From NCBI RefSeq assembly GCF_030272615.1, contig NC_081412.1, forward strand, positions 340,879,370 through 340,943,369: DNA of 64,000 nucleotides, given 5' to 3'. How positions within the stretch are numbered: the first letter of the stretch is position 1; the number at the start of each line of letters is the position of its first letter. This DNA is from Cryptomeria japonica (Eukaryota > Streptophyta > Pinopsida > Cupressales > Cupressaceae). Positions 24,698 through 36,082 of this stretch are shown one piece after another. The translations under genes and the position numbers were made by a program. Under the pieces are notes generated by a model that was not told the DNA's origin, searched no databases, and worked only from the letters and a program-made list of their open reading frames with translations.

Positions 24698-25854
24698 TCA
24701 ATTGGATGAAGAACTTCCTGCCGGTGGACTACTGCTCTGTCCTTCTGATGAAGCATCACTTTGTTCTTCCGATGAAGCATTGGTTTGTTCTACCAGTGGA
24801 GGAGTATTCCCAATATTTAGATCAACTTTCCTAATCCATTGTTTTGAGAATTCTTGCTTAGCCTCTTCAACTTTTTCTTTACCTTTCAAGCTAGAACTTT
24901 TGTTGTCTACCGATGTTCCTTTACTTCTATAGAATTTAGCAATATGCCCAATCTTGTTACATGCATAACAAGTTACATTATTTTTTTAAATAGCTTTCCC
25001 ATAACCTATGTCGGTTTGTGTTCTGCATTGATTAGATAAATGTCCAAATCTTCCACAAACATAACATCTCACATTCATTCTGCAGTTTTCAAAGTTGTGA
25101 CCTACTTTGTTGCATTTAGAACATTGACTGATGGGTGTGTTGATATTCTGATAATTTCTAGATCTACATTCATTTTCTCTATGACCATACTTATTACAGT
25201 TAAAGCATTTTCTATTGAATTTATAAGCATTAGGTTGTCTTACCGGTTTGCTATGATCCTGAGTATTTGCAGTATCGGAGCTTTCACCAGCTTCAAAGCC
25301 AATTCCAGAAGTGTCACCTTTAGGTTTTTGATTCTTCAGCAAGGTGCCAAGTTCCTCTGAGCTTTTCTTGAATTTTTCTTTGTGTTGATTTGTAGTTTCC
25401 AGTTCTCTTTCCAAGATTTTTTTTGTCTCATCAGTTCATTTAAGTCATTCTGAGTATGCATCAGATCTGTCTTCAACATGTCATTTTCATAGCTAAGTCT
25501 TGTATTCTCATTTGCTGCATCACTTAGTCTTCTAGTCAATTCTTTTTCATTCTTCTTCCTATCCTCAATCTCTTTGCAAAATCTCATAGTCATATCTTGC
25601 ATCTCATTTTTTGTTGTCATGTTCTCTTGTTTCAACTTGCTTATCATATCATTAAGTGATTCTTTTTCGTCATTCTCATTTTGTAATTTTTCACAAAGTT
25701 CTCTTCTTTTATTTCTTGCAATAGTAAATTTTTCTTGAAGTGCCTGAATGATATCCTGAGCTGCCCTTAAATCATCTTCTAGTTTGATATTTTTCAATTT
25801 CTCTACATCATAGTCTGTAAGAGCTCCTTCAAGTTGTTTCATCAGATTTTCCAT
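24698..25854 (-). pseudogene. Element D ORF1: coiled coil plus four zinc knuckles (gag-like)
   Basis: I chose the ATG at 25854 (MENLMKQLEGALTDYD) because it lies just after the primer site and matches the ORF1 start of A and B. About 150 residues of heptad-rich coiled coil follow. After a frame shift near 25410 come four zinc knuckles: CFNCNKYGHRENEC, CSKCNKVGHNFENC, CYVCGRFGHLSNQC and, beyond a TAA at about 24983, CYACNKIGHIAKFY with the last Cys lost. A Ser/Glu-rich tail ends at 24698. The architecture is that of a nucleic-acid-binding Gag-like protein. No typical copia or gypsy capsid motif is evident, and a long coiled coil in that position is unusual. Confidence 0.75.
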
Positions 25855-25907
25855 TTTTACCAGTGTCAAGATCTTCCTCAAGCTGTTGGGCTTCTGAAAA
25901 TAGAGGA

Positions 25908-25925
25908 CCAGGCTCTAATACCAAT
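25908..25925 (-). promoter_or_regulatory. Element D primer binding site (tRNA-Met)
   Basis: On the plus strand ggctctaataccaatt lies next to the LTR start TGTTAGGGG. On the minus strand it reads TTGGTATTAGAGCC, complementary to initiator tRNA-Met apart from one transition. Confidence 0.85.
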
Positions 25926-26723
25926 TGTTAGGGGTCCCACAAATACTGAGAGGGGGGGGTGAATCAATATCTGACCGGTATTTAGAATTTCTTAACTTAA
26001 AACATGCAGAACATAATATAACAATGTACCGATATGCAAGAAATAATGCAATAAACAGAATCAAGAACATCCACATGAAAATCACACCATAACACAAGAT
26101 TTTAACGAGAAAACCCAGTGTGGGAAAAACCTCAGTGGGATTTGTGACCCACAATATTCACTCACTAGCCAATAAGAGAACATTACTTACAATAGGGGCC
26201 TGCACATGCAGGAAGGCCAACTGCCTAGAGCTCACTGCTCAATGGGAAGTCACACTGACTTACAATAAGGATTATACAAATCCAATAACTTGTACTGCTT
26301 TACAATAGCATCTTCAATGCCACATTCAGTACCGGTTCCTGCTATGTTCTTTACATATACCCCTTGACCTATATTTCGCACATTAGGTCTGCCTAATATT
26401 TTCTTTTATGCTCCTATTTCACATTCATCACTTACTACACAATGTCTACAATGATCTCTTTTATATATAAGAGTCATTTTACAATTTGCCAAGTCAGCTT
26501 ACAATAATAAAAAAAATATTATATAACAAAAATCTTGTCGGCCTCTGTGCCGGTATACTTCCTTTCTTCTATGCCGGTGTCGGTGTCCTGAGTGCCGATG
26601 TAGAGTGTGATCTGCTGATGCCGGTATAATGTCTTTGTCGGTGCCATAGGATTGCAAGGTTGTCATCAATGACAAAACCTTCAATCACATACAATGTCTC
26701 ATTGGAGTGTGCATATGCCAACA
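25926..26723 (-). repeat. Element D 5' LTR
   Basis: This 798-bp LTR reads TGTTAGGGGTCCC...CATATGCCAACA on the plus strand, with intact TG/CA ends. Promoter and polyadenylation elements would lie here; I cannot place them exactly. Confidence 0.9.
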
Positions 26724-26728
26724 CAGGC

Positions 26729-27425
26729 ACACGCAACTCAAGAATTAGCACAAGAAGAATCCAAAGACAAAGAGTTAATTCAAACAACCTTTGATGTTTT
26801 GAACCGGCTTATACTGGAATTTTAGGCTAAGGAGAGCTCAAGCTCATCTGATAAACTATAGGAAATCATTGAATACATCCCTAAGTAGTATGATTCTTTG
26901 GTGAAGCTTTCAGATCTTGAGGCTAAAGATAAATTTGTTGAGGCTAGGTAGAAGACATTTTTGTAGATGATTACATCAGAAAAGGCTAAACTTCAAACTT
27001 GTTTACAATCTATTGATGATGCATTAGCAAAAGGAGGTAAAGTGTATAAGACTTGTGTAGACTTTTCTAAGATTACTACATTCGTAGACAAGAAGAATTT
27101 GGATTGCAAAGGCCAATTGCTACAAATTTCTAATTCTTATAATCCGATAGCAAATTTAACCAGTTCTTTAGAAGGTCCAGTTTTGGTAGTTATGGATCAG
27201 ATTTTAAGGTTGGAAAAGGAAAGGGATAGTACAATAAGGAGAGCCACAAAGCTCCAAAATTTTATAGGTCCCTGATTAGATAACCTACTATGTCACAAAA
27301 TAGAGTGTAAAGCTAATATACAACAGGAAGATCTGACATAATCCCAAGCAATTGAGTACTATGCCAGTCTCTTGAATGGATTCAACTCCATTCTAGATTC
27401 TCTCAAGAAAGGTTGGGATACTTAA
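26729..27425 (+). pseudogene. Element B ORF2, C-terminal part
   Basis: The B coding sequence resumes directly after D. It includes ESKDKELIQTTFDVLNRLI, then SIDDALAKGGKVYKTCVDFS, VDKKNLDCKGQLLQISNSYN, and LEKERDSTIRRATKLQNFIG. The region aligns with the C-terminal coiled coil of A (DIDKKIENCKGQLTQISKAY). In-frame stops are mainly TAG. The frame ends at a TAA at 27423. Confidence 0.65.
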
Positions 27426-27536
27426 TTTTCATTTTTGATGAATTGTATGTAGACATTTTGAAACATGTATAGAAACCAGTATCTGTATATATGTGTACAA
27501 CAATTTTGGTGGGCATCCCACTTAGTCATTGATGTC

Positions 27537-27661
27537 AAAGGGGGAGGAGTACAATGAGAACACAGGGGTATATAGCTGCATGGATGTACAGGATAGGGGG
27601 AGCACTCAGAGGTAATATCATTTTTCACATGAGTGTTGCCATCAATGCCAAAGGGGAAGAT
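27537..27661 (+). promoter_or_regulatory. Element B paired polypurine tracts
   Basis: aaagggggagg at 27537-27547 and aaaggggaagat at 27650-27661. The second adjoins the 3' LTR. Confidence 0.75.
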
Positions 27662-27872
27662 TGTTGGCAATTGACACTCATCCAGTAGTCACCTTCTGAG
27701 GTAAATTGCATTTTGGGTTGTCATTGATGGCAACTCATCTTCAGGTGTTGGTATTTCTTTATCTTTATCCGAAAACATTGCTTTATCATTTTGCTTAGAT
27801 TGGGCCAACTGGTATATACCCTATTGTTTATTCTTGTTAATCAATAACTCATATTTAGGACTTGGTTAAGAT
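27662..27872 (+). repeat. Element B 3' LTR, first part
   Basis: It begins TGTTGGCAATTGACACTCATCC and follows the 5' LTR of B until ...ggttaagat, where copia element C is inserted. It resumes at 34854. Confidence 0.85.
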
Positions 27873-27877
27873 TTTAT

Positions 27878-29079
27878 TATTGGAATACACTAATACCAAT
27901 AGTAAACTAAGAGGGGGGGTGAATCAATTTACTAGCAATAACGACAATTAATTCAATTATAAACCTTAAATCGGAGCACAACCCAATGAACAATATAACA
28001 TGAAAGAACAACACACATAACACCAATATTTGACATGGAAACCCCGAAAAGGGAAAAACAATGGTGGGAAACCCTACCCACAATCAGGTGAATACTCTGC
28101 AGTACTATTATGAATAATTACAATGGGGTCTGCACATACAGAAAGGCCAACAACCTAGAGTGCACTGCTCATCACAAAGGGAAGTCTCTCTGACTTACAA
28201 AATCATCGGACTACAATCCGGAAACAATGAACTATAAAAGTAGCATCTACTAATGCCTAATATAGTTTCAATTAAGCATTGATGTCTGCTCTACAATACA
28301 AAATCTTTCCAACCTTCACCTGAATGATATGAATTTATTCGCACCAACCATAACCATCGCTTTCTCTATCTCCAAATTACATGAATAAGTCACCTATAAA
28401 TACAGATCATCAACCTTATTGACAAGGTCGACTAAACCCTAAACTCATAAACCCATAATTACAAAAATTACATCACATGATACCACCAAACCAATATTAT
28501 GATTAACATTACATAGCATGGACCTAAATCAAGTAACCAATCAATTATATCCATCGGAGATTCTGCTAAGACCAAAATCCAACATGCTTCACTTGTCGGT
28601 AGAAACCCTCAGTGAAAGTTTAACCGGATCCAAATAAGACCACCATAATTGCACACCATCCAAAGAAAAGTCACTAAATTATCGAGATATGATCAAGAAG
28701 CACATTCGGCATGAAAGATATCGATTCCATAAGCCAGACCAAAAATCCACCGATCGAGTCACCAAAATAACATACCGGTAAAGCTAACCGGGAATGCTAG
28801 AAGTCGGTAAAGCCAAAAGCTACTCAAGAAAGCCAAGAACAATCCGGTAATTATAAATACCAAAAGTGATAACCAAATTATGAAACCACCAGAATATAGC
28901 AAGCATATAACCACCTGAATAAGCATCTAAAACCGATTCTAGAGGTCTGATCATACTAGATCAGAATCATAGCCAGAACCAACGACTAACTGGGATAGAT
29001 CCAACCGAGATAGTCTCCAATCGGGATATAGTGTTGACATCAATGACAACACTTAACCAAATCCATCATATTGCCAACA
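27878..29079 (-). repeat. Element C 3' LTR
   Basis: This 1,202-bp LTR reads TATTGGAATACACTAATACC... to ...ATATTGCCAACA on the plus strand, with the terminal TG changed to TA. It contains the reverse complement of the shared C-rich tract (agagggggggtgaatcaa at about 27910) and of the GGTTTTTCCC block (gggaaaaaca at about 28050). Confidence 0.85.
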
Positions 29080-29204
29080 ATCTCCCCCTTTGGCATTGAT
29101 GGAAACACTGAATGTGAAAAACATCCAAGTGCCAAGGAATGCCAACAAACTCCAAAACCATAAAAAAATCTAGCAATTTTCACATGAATAAATTCTCCCC
29201 CTTT
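29080..29204 (-). promoter_or_regulatory. Element C paired polypurine tracts
   Basis: atctccccctttggcattga adjoins the LTR at 29080, and ttctccccctttgacatca lies at about 29193. On the minus strand both read aaagggggaga in the family context. Confidence 0.8.
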
Positions 29205-29427
29205 GACATCAATTACAAAGGACGGATACTAAACCAAGAGTACTGAACCAAACAGCTGACTACTCCCCCTGAGTAGTAGCACCATCTTCATCAACCCAGA
29301 TAGAAAAAGTATGTCTAATAAGCTCACTGGATTGATGCATCCCTGCATCTCTAAGTCTCTTTTGGAGGGCTGGTAACCCCCAACTGATCTCTGAGATATT
29401 CAAAAATGTCTTTAGGCAATGGTTTCG

Positions 29428-29910
29428 TTAGAATATTTGCAATGTGTTCCTTACTAGGCACATAAACCAATCTGACTTCCTTTGCTTCAACCTTTTCATC
29501 AAGAAATTATACCTTATAGAAATGTGTTTTGATTTGAAATGAAATACCGGATTCTTTGACATATCAATAGTAGCAGTATTATCACAGTGAATAATAATAG
29601 GCTCATCATAACTTACCCTTATATCCTTTAACACTTGTTTCATCCATAAAATCTGAGTATTTTTCATAGCAGTTGCAACATATTCTGCTTCAGTTGTAGA
29701 CAATGAGGTGCATGATTGTTCTTACTAAGCCATGAAACCAACTTCTTCCCAAGAAAGAATGCACCGCTAGTAGTGCTCTTCTGATCATCCACATCTCCTG
29801 CCCAATCAGAATCTGTATATGCACATAATATGAAGTCATCATTCTTTGGATACCATAACCCAAAGCCTGTTGTACCTACCAAATATATGAATATACTCTT
29901 GACAACAATA
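29428..29910 (-). pseudogene. Element C RNase H region
   Basis: Two overlapping frames carry the copia RNase H order: LCAYTDSDWAGDVDDQKSTT, then FFLGKKLVSWLSKNNH, then MSTTEAEYVATAMKNTQILW, then IIIHCDNTATIDMSKNPVFH and SKHISIRYNFL. The acidic residues of TDSDWAG, TEAEY and CDN are present. A frame shift near 29700 separates the halves. The enzyme would remove RNA from the RNA-DNA hybrid during reverse transcription. The final copia tail is truncated. Confidence 0.8.
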
Positions 29911-30960
29911 TCATGAGTTTTCTCTAGGATCTGACTGAAATCTAGAAGCAATACAAACAACATTCATTATATCAGGTATTGTTTTAGGTAGGTACAACAA
30001 ACCACCAATCATTGATTTGAATCTGCTCGGGTTCACCTTAGGTGATTCATCATCCTTTGACAATTTGCAACCGGTTATCATAGGAGTACCGACATGTTTA
30101 GAATTATCAAGTCCAAATTTCTTAAGTGAATCCTTCACATACTTAGTTTGACAAATGAAAATGCCTTTATCGATCTGAGTAATCTGCAAACCTAAGAAAA
30201 ATTTCATTTCACCAATCATAGACATTTCAAATTCATTCTTCATATCATTAGCAAAGTTCATGCATAAACCTTCTTCTCCTCCAAAAATGATATCATCCAC
30301 AAAGACTTCAATAATCAATATGTCATAATGTTCAATCTTTTAATATAAGTTACTATCAACATTACCTTTACTGAACCCAATCTTTGAAAGATACTTATCC
30401 AATCTCCCATACCATGCTCTAGGGTCCTGTTTTAGTCCATATAAAGATTTTTTCAATCTGCAAACCATGTCCTTGTCTTCTGATAAATAAAATCCATCAA
30501 GTTGTTCAATGTAAAGTTCCTCTTCAAGATCTCCATTCAGAAAAGCACATTTAACATCCATCGGATATACTTTGTAGTTCTTATGTGCAACATAAGCAAG
30601 AAAAAGTCTTACCACCTCAATTCTAGCAACCGGGGCATAAGTTTCTCCATAATCAATTCCTTCTTCCTATGAATAAACTTTACAAACCAATCTAGCCTTG
30701 TTCCTTGCCACTTGACCTTCCTCATTTAATTTGTTCCTGAAAACCCATTTAGTTCCAATAATTTTCTTGTCTTTAGGTCTAGGTACAAGTTCTCATGTCT
30801 TATTCTTTTCAATCTGATCTAATTCATCTTCCATTTATTTTAACCAATTTTCATCTTTAATTGCTTCAATGAAATATTTTGGTTCAATTTGAGAAATTAA
30901 ACATTCCTCTTTAGTAGTTAACCTTCTCCTAGTCATCACACCTTTCCTTTTATCTCCAAT
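29911..30960 (-). pseudogene. Element C reverse transcriptase
   Basis: Read on the minus strand, decayed sequence (GTKWVFRNKLNEEGQ, then DYGETYAPVARI) leads into VRLFLAYVAHKNYKVYPMD and VKCAFLNGDLEEELYIEQLD. Next come SLYGLKQDPRAWYGRL and the polymerase motif FVDDIIFGGEE, with both aspartates intact. FEMSMIGEMKFFLGLQITQ and PMITGCKLSKDDESPKV follow. These are the standard copia RT landmarks, closest to the SIRE/Tork style. Stops occur near 30340 and 30640. Confidence 0.85.
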
Positions 30961-32190
30961 AATTTAATCTTCAGAATGATTTAGATTTACATACCTCGGA
31001 GTCTTTGAATTTTCTTGATTTGCTGACTCATTCTGTTGTTCCACTATCACTATTGAATTTTTTGAGTCTACCAGTGTCACTGGTTCACTGTTCTGAAATA
31101 ATTCTTGCATTACCAGTTCAGGTCTGATAAATTCATCTTCCGGTCCATAATCATATGATCTGATCTGATTACTGTCATGCTCATCCACCTTGACATTTAT
31201 GCTTTCCAATATCCTATTCAATATTTTGTTATAACATCTATATTCTTTTCTCTTAGTATGATAACCCAAAAATATTACTTCATCACTTCTAGGATCAAAT
31301 TTTCCTAATGCATCATCTCTTCTAATGTAACATTTGCTTCCAAAATTCTAAAATATCTGACAGTAGGAGTATGACCAAACCATAGTTCATAAGGAGTCTT
31401 ATCGATATCATCTTTAATGTGTACTTTGTTGAAAGTGTATACAATAATATTAAAAACCTCTCCCCAATAGATATAAGGTCATTTAGCTTCAGTCATCATA
31501 GTCCTTGCAACATCCAAAATTGTTTTATTCTTTCTTTCCACCAATCCATTATGTTGTGGGGTTCTAGGTGCAGAAAGTTGTCTCCTAATACTATTCCTTT
31601 CACAAAAGTTGTTGAACTCACCAGATGTAAACCCACCACCATGATATGATCTTAAGCACTTTATCTTCAGTCCTGTCTCAATCTCAACCATAGCCTTAAA
31701 GATTTTAAATTTCTCAAAAGATTCAGATTTCTCTTTCAAAAATGCCACCCACATCATTCAGGAATAGTCATCAATAAGTAACATAAAATATCTATCACCT
31801 TGAAAACTTTTAGTCCTTGCCAGTCCACACAAATCAGTATGAATAAGATCAAGAATTTATTTATATTTAACATGTACACTTTTGAAATAAGTTCTAACAT
31901 TCTTACCCATTTGACATTCTCTTCATACCGGATTATGAGGTTTAACAATCTTAGGCAAATCTCTGACAACCAATATTGAACTAATCTTTACTATGCAATC
32001 AAAATTAACATGACACATCCTTTTATGTCATAACCAACTTTCATCAATCTGAGCAATCAAGCAAGCCTTCTCACTGGAGTTCAAATGAAAGATGTTTTCA
32101 TTCATCTGAGTTCCGAAAGCAATCTCCAATCCAAATTTTTTAATGATCTTGCATTTCCATCCTTGAATTGAAAATGAAATCCTCTATCCA
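30961..32190 (-). pseudogene. Element C integrase
   Basis: The best open part (31757-31479) reads MMWVAFLKEKSESFEKFKIF, then KIKCLRSYHGGGFTSGEFNN, then SAPRTPQHNGLVERKNKTI. Normally LRSDxGGEF carries the second catalytic aspartate. Here it is LRSYHGGGF, so that residue is gone, while the Glu of VERKN remains. The downstream linker (31269-30964) is acidic and Asn-rich, as in copia integrase tails. Upstream, the zinc-finger and first-aspartate region is broken. Confidence 0.8.
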
Positions 32191-32194
32191 CCAT

Positions 32195-33580
32195 CTAACC
32201 TACACTTAAAATATTATGCTTTAATCCTTCAACATAAGAAACATTATCAGTATTAGTCTTACCATCCAAAAATATTGTTCCTTTGCCTTTAATCCTACAT
32301 GCCTTGTTGTCTCCAAATCTGACCAATCCACCATCAAAATCTTGCAATGATAAGAACTTTCTTTTGTCACCAGTCATGTGATGTGATAATCTACTTTCTA
32401 TAACCCATTCATCATTCCCTTGAATTTTAGTATCCAAGGCCTTTTCCTCAGTATGTGTTGGTTCAATGACAAATTTTAGAGAATCATCCTTGATAGCAAT
32501 AAAGACCCAATCTTTTCCGGATGAGGCACCATTACTGGATCCACTCACAGGTTCATCATCATCAATAGAAATACCATCATCATCACTAGCATAATAACAT
32601 GATTTATCCTTATTCCTTCTAAATCTAGGTTTGCTCTGATATTCAGGATTAGGCTTATAATTCCTCATAAATCTTTCATGATTCCTAGCAGCTCTTTTAG
32701 GACATCTAGATGCAAAATGACCAATCTTATTGCATGAAAAAAATTTAAAAAGGACTTTTCCTTCATACTTACTTCTAGCCGATCCTTTAGGAATTCTTCT
32801 AGCAATCAAGGCTTCCAGCTCTTCAAGCTCTCTTTCTTCTTTCTCAATTTCATCCATATCCTTAGCATACATCTCTTGCCAATCTATCTTCTATTTACCG
32901 GATGTAAATGCTCTAAATGCAGTCACAGTTTTAGCAGCACTTTGATCTTGAAGTTCTTCAAGTTCAAAAGCAACTAATTTCCGGAGCAGTGTATCTCTGG
33001 TCACAGGGGTACTTGACATTGTTCGGAGTTCATTGATAGTAGTAGCCTTCATTTTGTAAGCCGAAGGTAGAACTCTTAGAACTTTTGGCACCATCTCATC
33101 TTCACTAACAGATCCACCACAACATTTGATACCCATGACAATCTCATTGACTATATCCATGAAAGAACTTATCTTCTCATTTTCTTCCATCTTTAAAGTT
33201 TCATACCTTACCTAAAAACCTTCAATTTTAGCAATTTTCATATCATGTTCACCTTCATAAAGAGTTTCAAGTTTTTTCTAGATCAGCATAGCATTCTCCA
33301 ACTCTATGACATTCAATAGCTTTTCATCAGATAGGGTGCTTAACAATGCTTCTTTTTCTCTCACATCATTTTCAGCTCTCTTCTATTCATAAGTAGGTAT
33401 CGGTGTTCCAGAATTAGAATCATGAGGTGTATACCCTTTCTCCATTATCTCCTAAACTTTAGCTCCAAGACATCTGAGATGAATCTTCAATCGCTCCTTC
33501 CATATCTTGTAATTTGTACCATCAAATCTGAGACTCTCCTTCTGGTTAGGATTGAATGTAGAACTAGATGTATTTGCCAT
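32195..33580 (-). pseudogene. Element C gag and protease region
   Basis: The ATG at 33580 (MANTSSSTFNPNQKESLRFD) precedes FDGTNYKIWKERLKIHL, the copia Gag N-terminal signature (UBN2/DUF4219 type). Four in-frame TAG stops (33452-33454, 33383-33385, 33278-33280, 33212-33214) sit where Gln would read through. Further on are LRVLPSAYKMKATTINELR, a zinc knuckle with the first Cys lost (FFSCNKIGHFASRC), and a protease motif read as VIESRLSHHMTGDK. The usual form is IDSGCSHHMTG, so the catalytic Asp-Ser-Gly is destroyed. The frame ends with a stop near 32195. Confidence 0.8.
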
Positions 33581-33621
33581 CAGATCTCCTCAAGCAGTTA
33601 AGCTTCTATAGTGAGGACCTT

Positions 33622-33635
33622 GCTCTGATACCAAT
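33622..33635 (-). promoter_or_regulatory. Element C primer binding site (tRNA-Met)
   Basis: gctctgataccaat on the plus strand reads TTGGTATCAGAGC on the minus strand, an exact complement of the initiator tRNA-Met 3' end. Confidence 0.9.
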
Positions 33636-33636
33636 T

Positions 33637-34848
33637 TTTTGGAATGCACTGATACCGATAGTAAACTGAGAGGGGGGGTGAATCAGTTTACTAACAGTAA
33701 CAACAATCAATTCAATTATAAACCTTAAACCAGAGTACAACCCAATTAATAATATAACATGAAAGAACAACGCACATAACAACAATATTTGACATGAAAA
33801 ACCCGAAAAGGAAAAAACCACGGTGGGAAACCCTACCCACAATTAGATTAATACTTTGTAATAGTATTATGAATAATTACAATGGGGTATGCACATGCAG
33901 AAAGACCAACATCCTAGAGCACACTGCTCATCACAAAGGGAAGTCTCACTGACTCACAAAATCATCGGACTATAATCCAAAAAATAATAAACTATGAAAG
34001 TATCATCTACTAATGCCTGATACAGTTCTGGTTAAGCACTGATGTCAGCTCTACAATATAAAACCTTTCCAACCTTCACCTGAATGATATGACTTTATTC
34101 ATACTTAATTCTTTCTCTGATAATGTAGACTTAACCAACCATAACCATCTCTTTCCCTATCTCCAAATTACATGAATAAGTCACCTATAAATACAGATCA
34201 GCAACCTTATTGACAAGGTCGGCTAAACCCTAAACCCATAAACCCATAATTACAAAATTTATATCACATGATATCACCAAACCAATATTAATATTTACAT
34301 TACATAGCATGGACCTAAATCAAGTAACCAAACAATTATATCCGTCAGGGATTCCACTAAGACCAAAATCCAACACGCTTCACTTGTCGATAGAAACCCT
34401 AAGTGAAAGTTTAACTAGATCCAAATAGGACCACCATAATAGCACACCATCCAAAGCAAAGTCACCAAATGCTTGAGATATGATCAAGAAGCACCTTCAG
34501 CATGAAAGTAACCGATTCCATAAGTCAGACCCAAAATCCACTTACCAAGTCACCAAAACAACATACCAGTAAAGCTAACCGGGAATGCCAGAAGCCGATA
34601 AAGCCAAAAGCTAGTCGGGAAAGCCAAGAAGAAGCTGGTAACTGGAAATACCAAAAGTGATAACCAAATCATGAAACCACCAAAATATAGCAAGCATATA
34701 ACCATCAAAATAAGCATCCAAAACCAATTCCAAAGGTCTGATCATACTGGATCAAAATCACAGCTAGAACCAAAAAGATCACCAAGACTAACCAAGATAC
34801 AGTGTTGACATAAATGACAACTTAACCAAATCCAACATATTTCCAACA
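33637..34848 (-). repeat. Element C 5' LTR
   Basis: This 1,212-bp LTR aligns end to end with 27878-29079. It starts ttttggaatgcactgatacc (TG changed to TT) and ends catatttccaaca. Confidence 0.85.
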
Positions 34849-34853
34849 ATTAT

Positions 34854-35594
34854 GGGACCCAATAAAATTATTTGTGGAATTGGGAGTAGCATGTAGGCCA
34901 ACATCAGATATGATCATTAGGATAATGCATAACATACTTCATGATCTAGGAAGAAGCTGACGGGATTATTTTCGTCTTGAGGCCGACATGATGAACAAGC
35001 TACAAGGGTATATAAGGGAGATCATTTAGCGATGGATTTCATTATTATGGTGATGCAATTTGATATGTGAAAAGGTCAGAGATTGATAATATTAGAAATT
35101 GGTGTGCGAGTATTAGCATTTGTGTGCAGTTACACATGCACAGTTCTAACCAACAACAAAATAGAGTATCAGTAACACCGGTTCAGTGAAGGTTCACAGA
35201 GCTTAAATTGGAACTTATCCAACATGATCAAATGCACTATTTAAGTTCATTTCTGTTTAAAAACATTATGTAATATTGTGTAAGTTAGTGAGACTTCTAT
35301 TTGAGAAGTGAGCTCTAGGCAGCGAGCTTGTATGCATGTGCATACCCCTCAATGTAATATTTGTATACCTTCATCATGTATATAGATATTGTGGGTATTA
35401 GCCCACCATGATTTTTCCCTTTACATGGTTTTCCATGGAAAAAATATTGGTGTTATGGTATCACTTTGTGTGTTGATCTGTTTATGCACTTTAATTTCAT
35501 ATTTTGTCATCCGGTTGATTAGTAATAAGTTCAAAAATTCATTTATTGGTAGAATGCTGATTCACCCCCCTCTTAGTGTTCTTGGATTCCAATA
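34854..35594 (+). repeat. Element B 3' LTR, second part
   Basis: It resumes with gggacccaataaaattatttg after copia C and runs to TTGGATTCCAATA. It matches 10996-11743 of the 5' LTR. Confidence 0.85.
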
Positions 35595-36077
35595 CTGACT
35601 GAGATTGGAATAGGGTAATTAGCAGAGTAGTAACAGTCAGTGATTCAAAGCTTAACTGGAACCCATCTTTGCATAGTCAGAAGCTTTGTAAGAGTTCATT
35701 TCATTGTACTTTCCTATTATAAACAAATTGTAAGTCAATGAAATTTCCATGAAGGTTGTAGCCTTTTGGGCAATTATAATTGAGCAGTGAGCTCTAGGCA
35801 GTGAGCCTGAATGCAAGTGCATTCCCCATCTATGTAATATTTATGTACTCCTGGCCATAGAATATGAATATTGTGGGTTCCATCCCCACCGTGGTTTTTC
35901 CCTTTTCGGGTTTCCATGTAAAAATTTTGATGTTGTGGATTTGTGCTTTTATTCTTGCATTTTTTATGTTCATATATGTTATGTATTATTAACCGCTGGA
36001 TAAAGAATAAGTTTGTGGTTTCAATTTTCAGTAGATCATGGATTCACCCCCCCTCTTAGTGATCTATGATTTTAACA
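35595..36077 (+). repeat. Element A 3' LTR, second part
   Basis: It resumes ctgactgagattgg after B and continues like 6498-6941 of the 5' LTR, with the gagctctaggcagtgagcc block at about 35790 and the end ATTTTAACA at 36077. Confidence 0.85.
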
Positions 36078-36082
36078 CTGAC

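Larger units (their letters stand above)
20143..26723 (-). mobile_element. Element D: best preserved two-ORF LTR element without pol
   Basis: D is a complete 6.58-kb insertion in element B ORF2. It has an exact 5-bp target duplication, caggc at 20138-20142 and 26724-26728. Both LTRs are 798 bp and differ by roughly 34 substitutions by eye (about 4%), mostly transitions. In element order (minus strand) it reads LTR, tRNA-Met primer site, ORF1 (coiled coil plus four zinc knuckles), ORF2 (about 1,090 codons), two polypurine tracts, LTR. No protease, reverse transcriptase, RNase H or integrase motif is present, so it must have used enzymes from another element. Its LTR and primer/polypurine signals match those of copia elements here. 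Confidence 0.9.
27878..34848 (-). mobile_element. Element C: decayed Ty1/copia retrotransposon in B's 3' LTR
   Basis: C is about 6.97 kb on the minus strand with LTRs 27878-29079 and 33637-34848. The flanks tttat (27873-27877) and attat (34849-34853) differ by one base, and the empty site is visible in B's 5' LTR (aagatattatgggaccc at about 10989). The internal order on the minus strand is primer site, gag with zinc knuckle, protease, integrase, reverse transcriptase, RNase H, polypurine tract: the copia order, with integrase before RT. Several catalytic residues are lost, so C is dead. Its LTR blocks match those of A, B and D. Confidence 0.9.
10774..35594 (+). mobile_element. Element B: LTR retrotransposon without pol, inserted in A's 3' LTR
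   Basis: B starts TGTTGGCAATTGACACTCATTT at 10774 and ends ...TTGGATTCCAATA at 35594. The flanks are ttgag (10769-10773) and ctgac (35595-35599). They differ at two positions, but both can be derived from the empty site visible in A's intact 5' LTR (ttgat at about 6498). B has LTRs, a tRNA-Met primer site, ORF1, ORF2 and two polypurine tracts, but no protease, RT or integrase. It was itself invaded by E, D and C. Without them it is about 7 kb. Confidence 0.85.
5990..36077 (+). mobile_element. Element A: LTR retrotransposon without pol, host of all inner insertions
   Basis: A starts with TGTTGGCAATTGACACTCAT at 5990 and ends ...ATTTTAACA at 36077. It is flanked by a 5-bp duplication ctgat (5985-5989) / ctgac (36078-36082) with one mismatch. 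It has a 952-bp 5' LTR, a tRNA-Met primer site, a short decayed coding region, two polypurine tracts and a 3' LTR. Without the 24.8-kb inner stack A would be about 5.3 kb. The protease, RT and integrase of its class are absent, so it depended on another element. It split the minus-strand chromovirus integrase gene. Confidence 0.85.
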
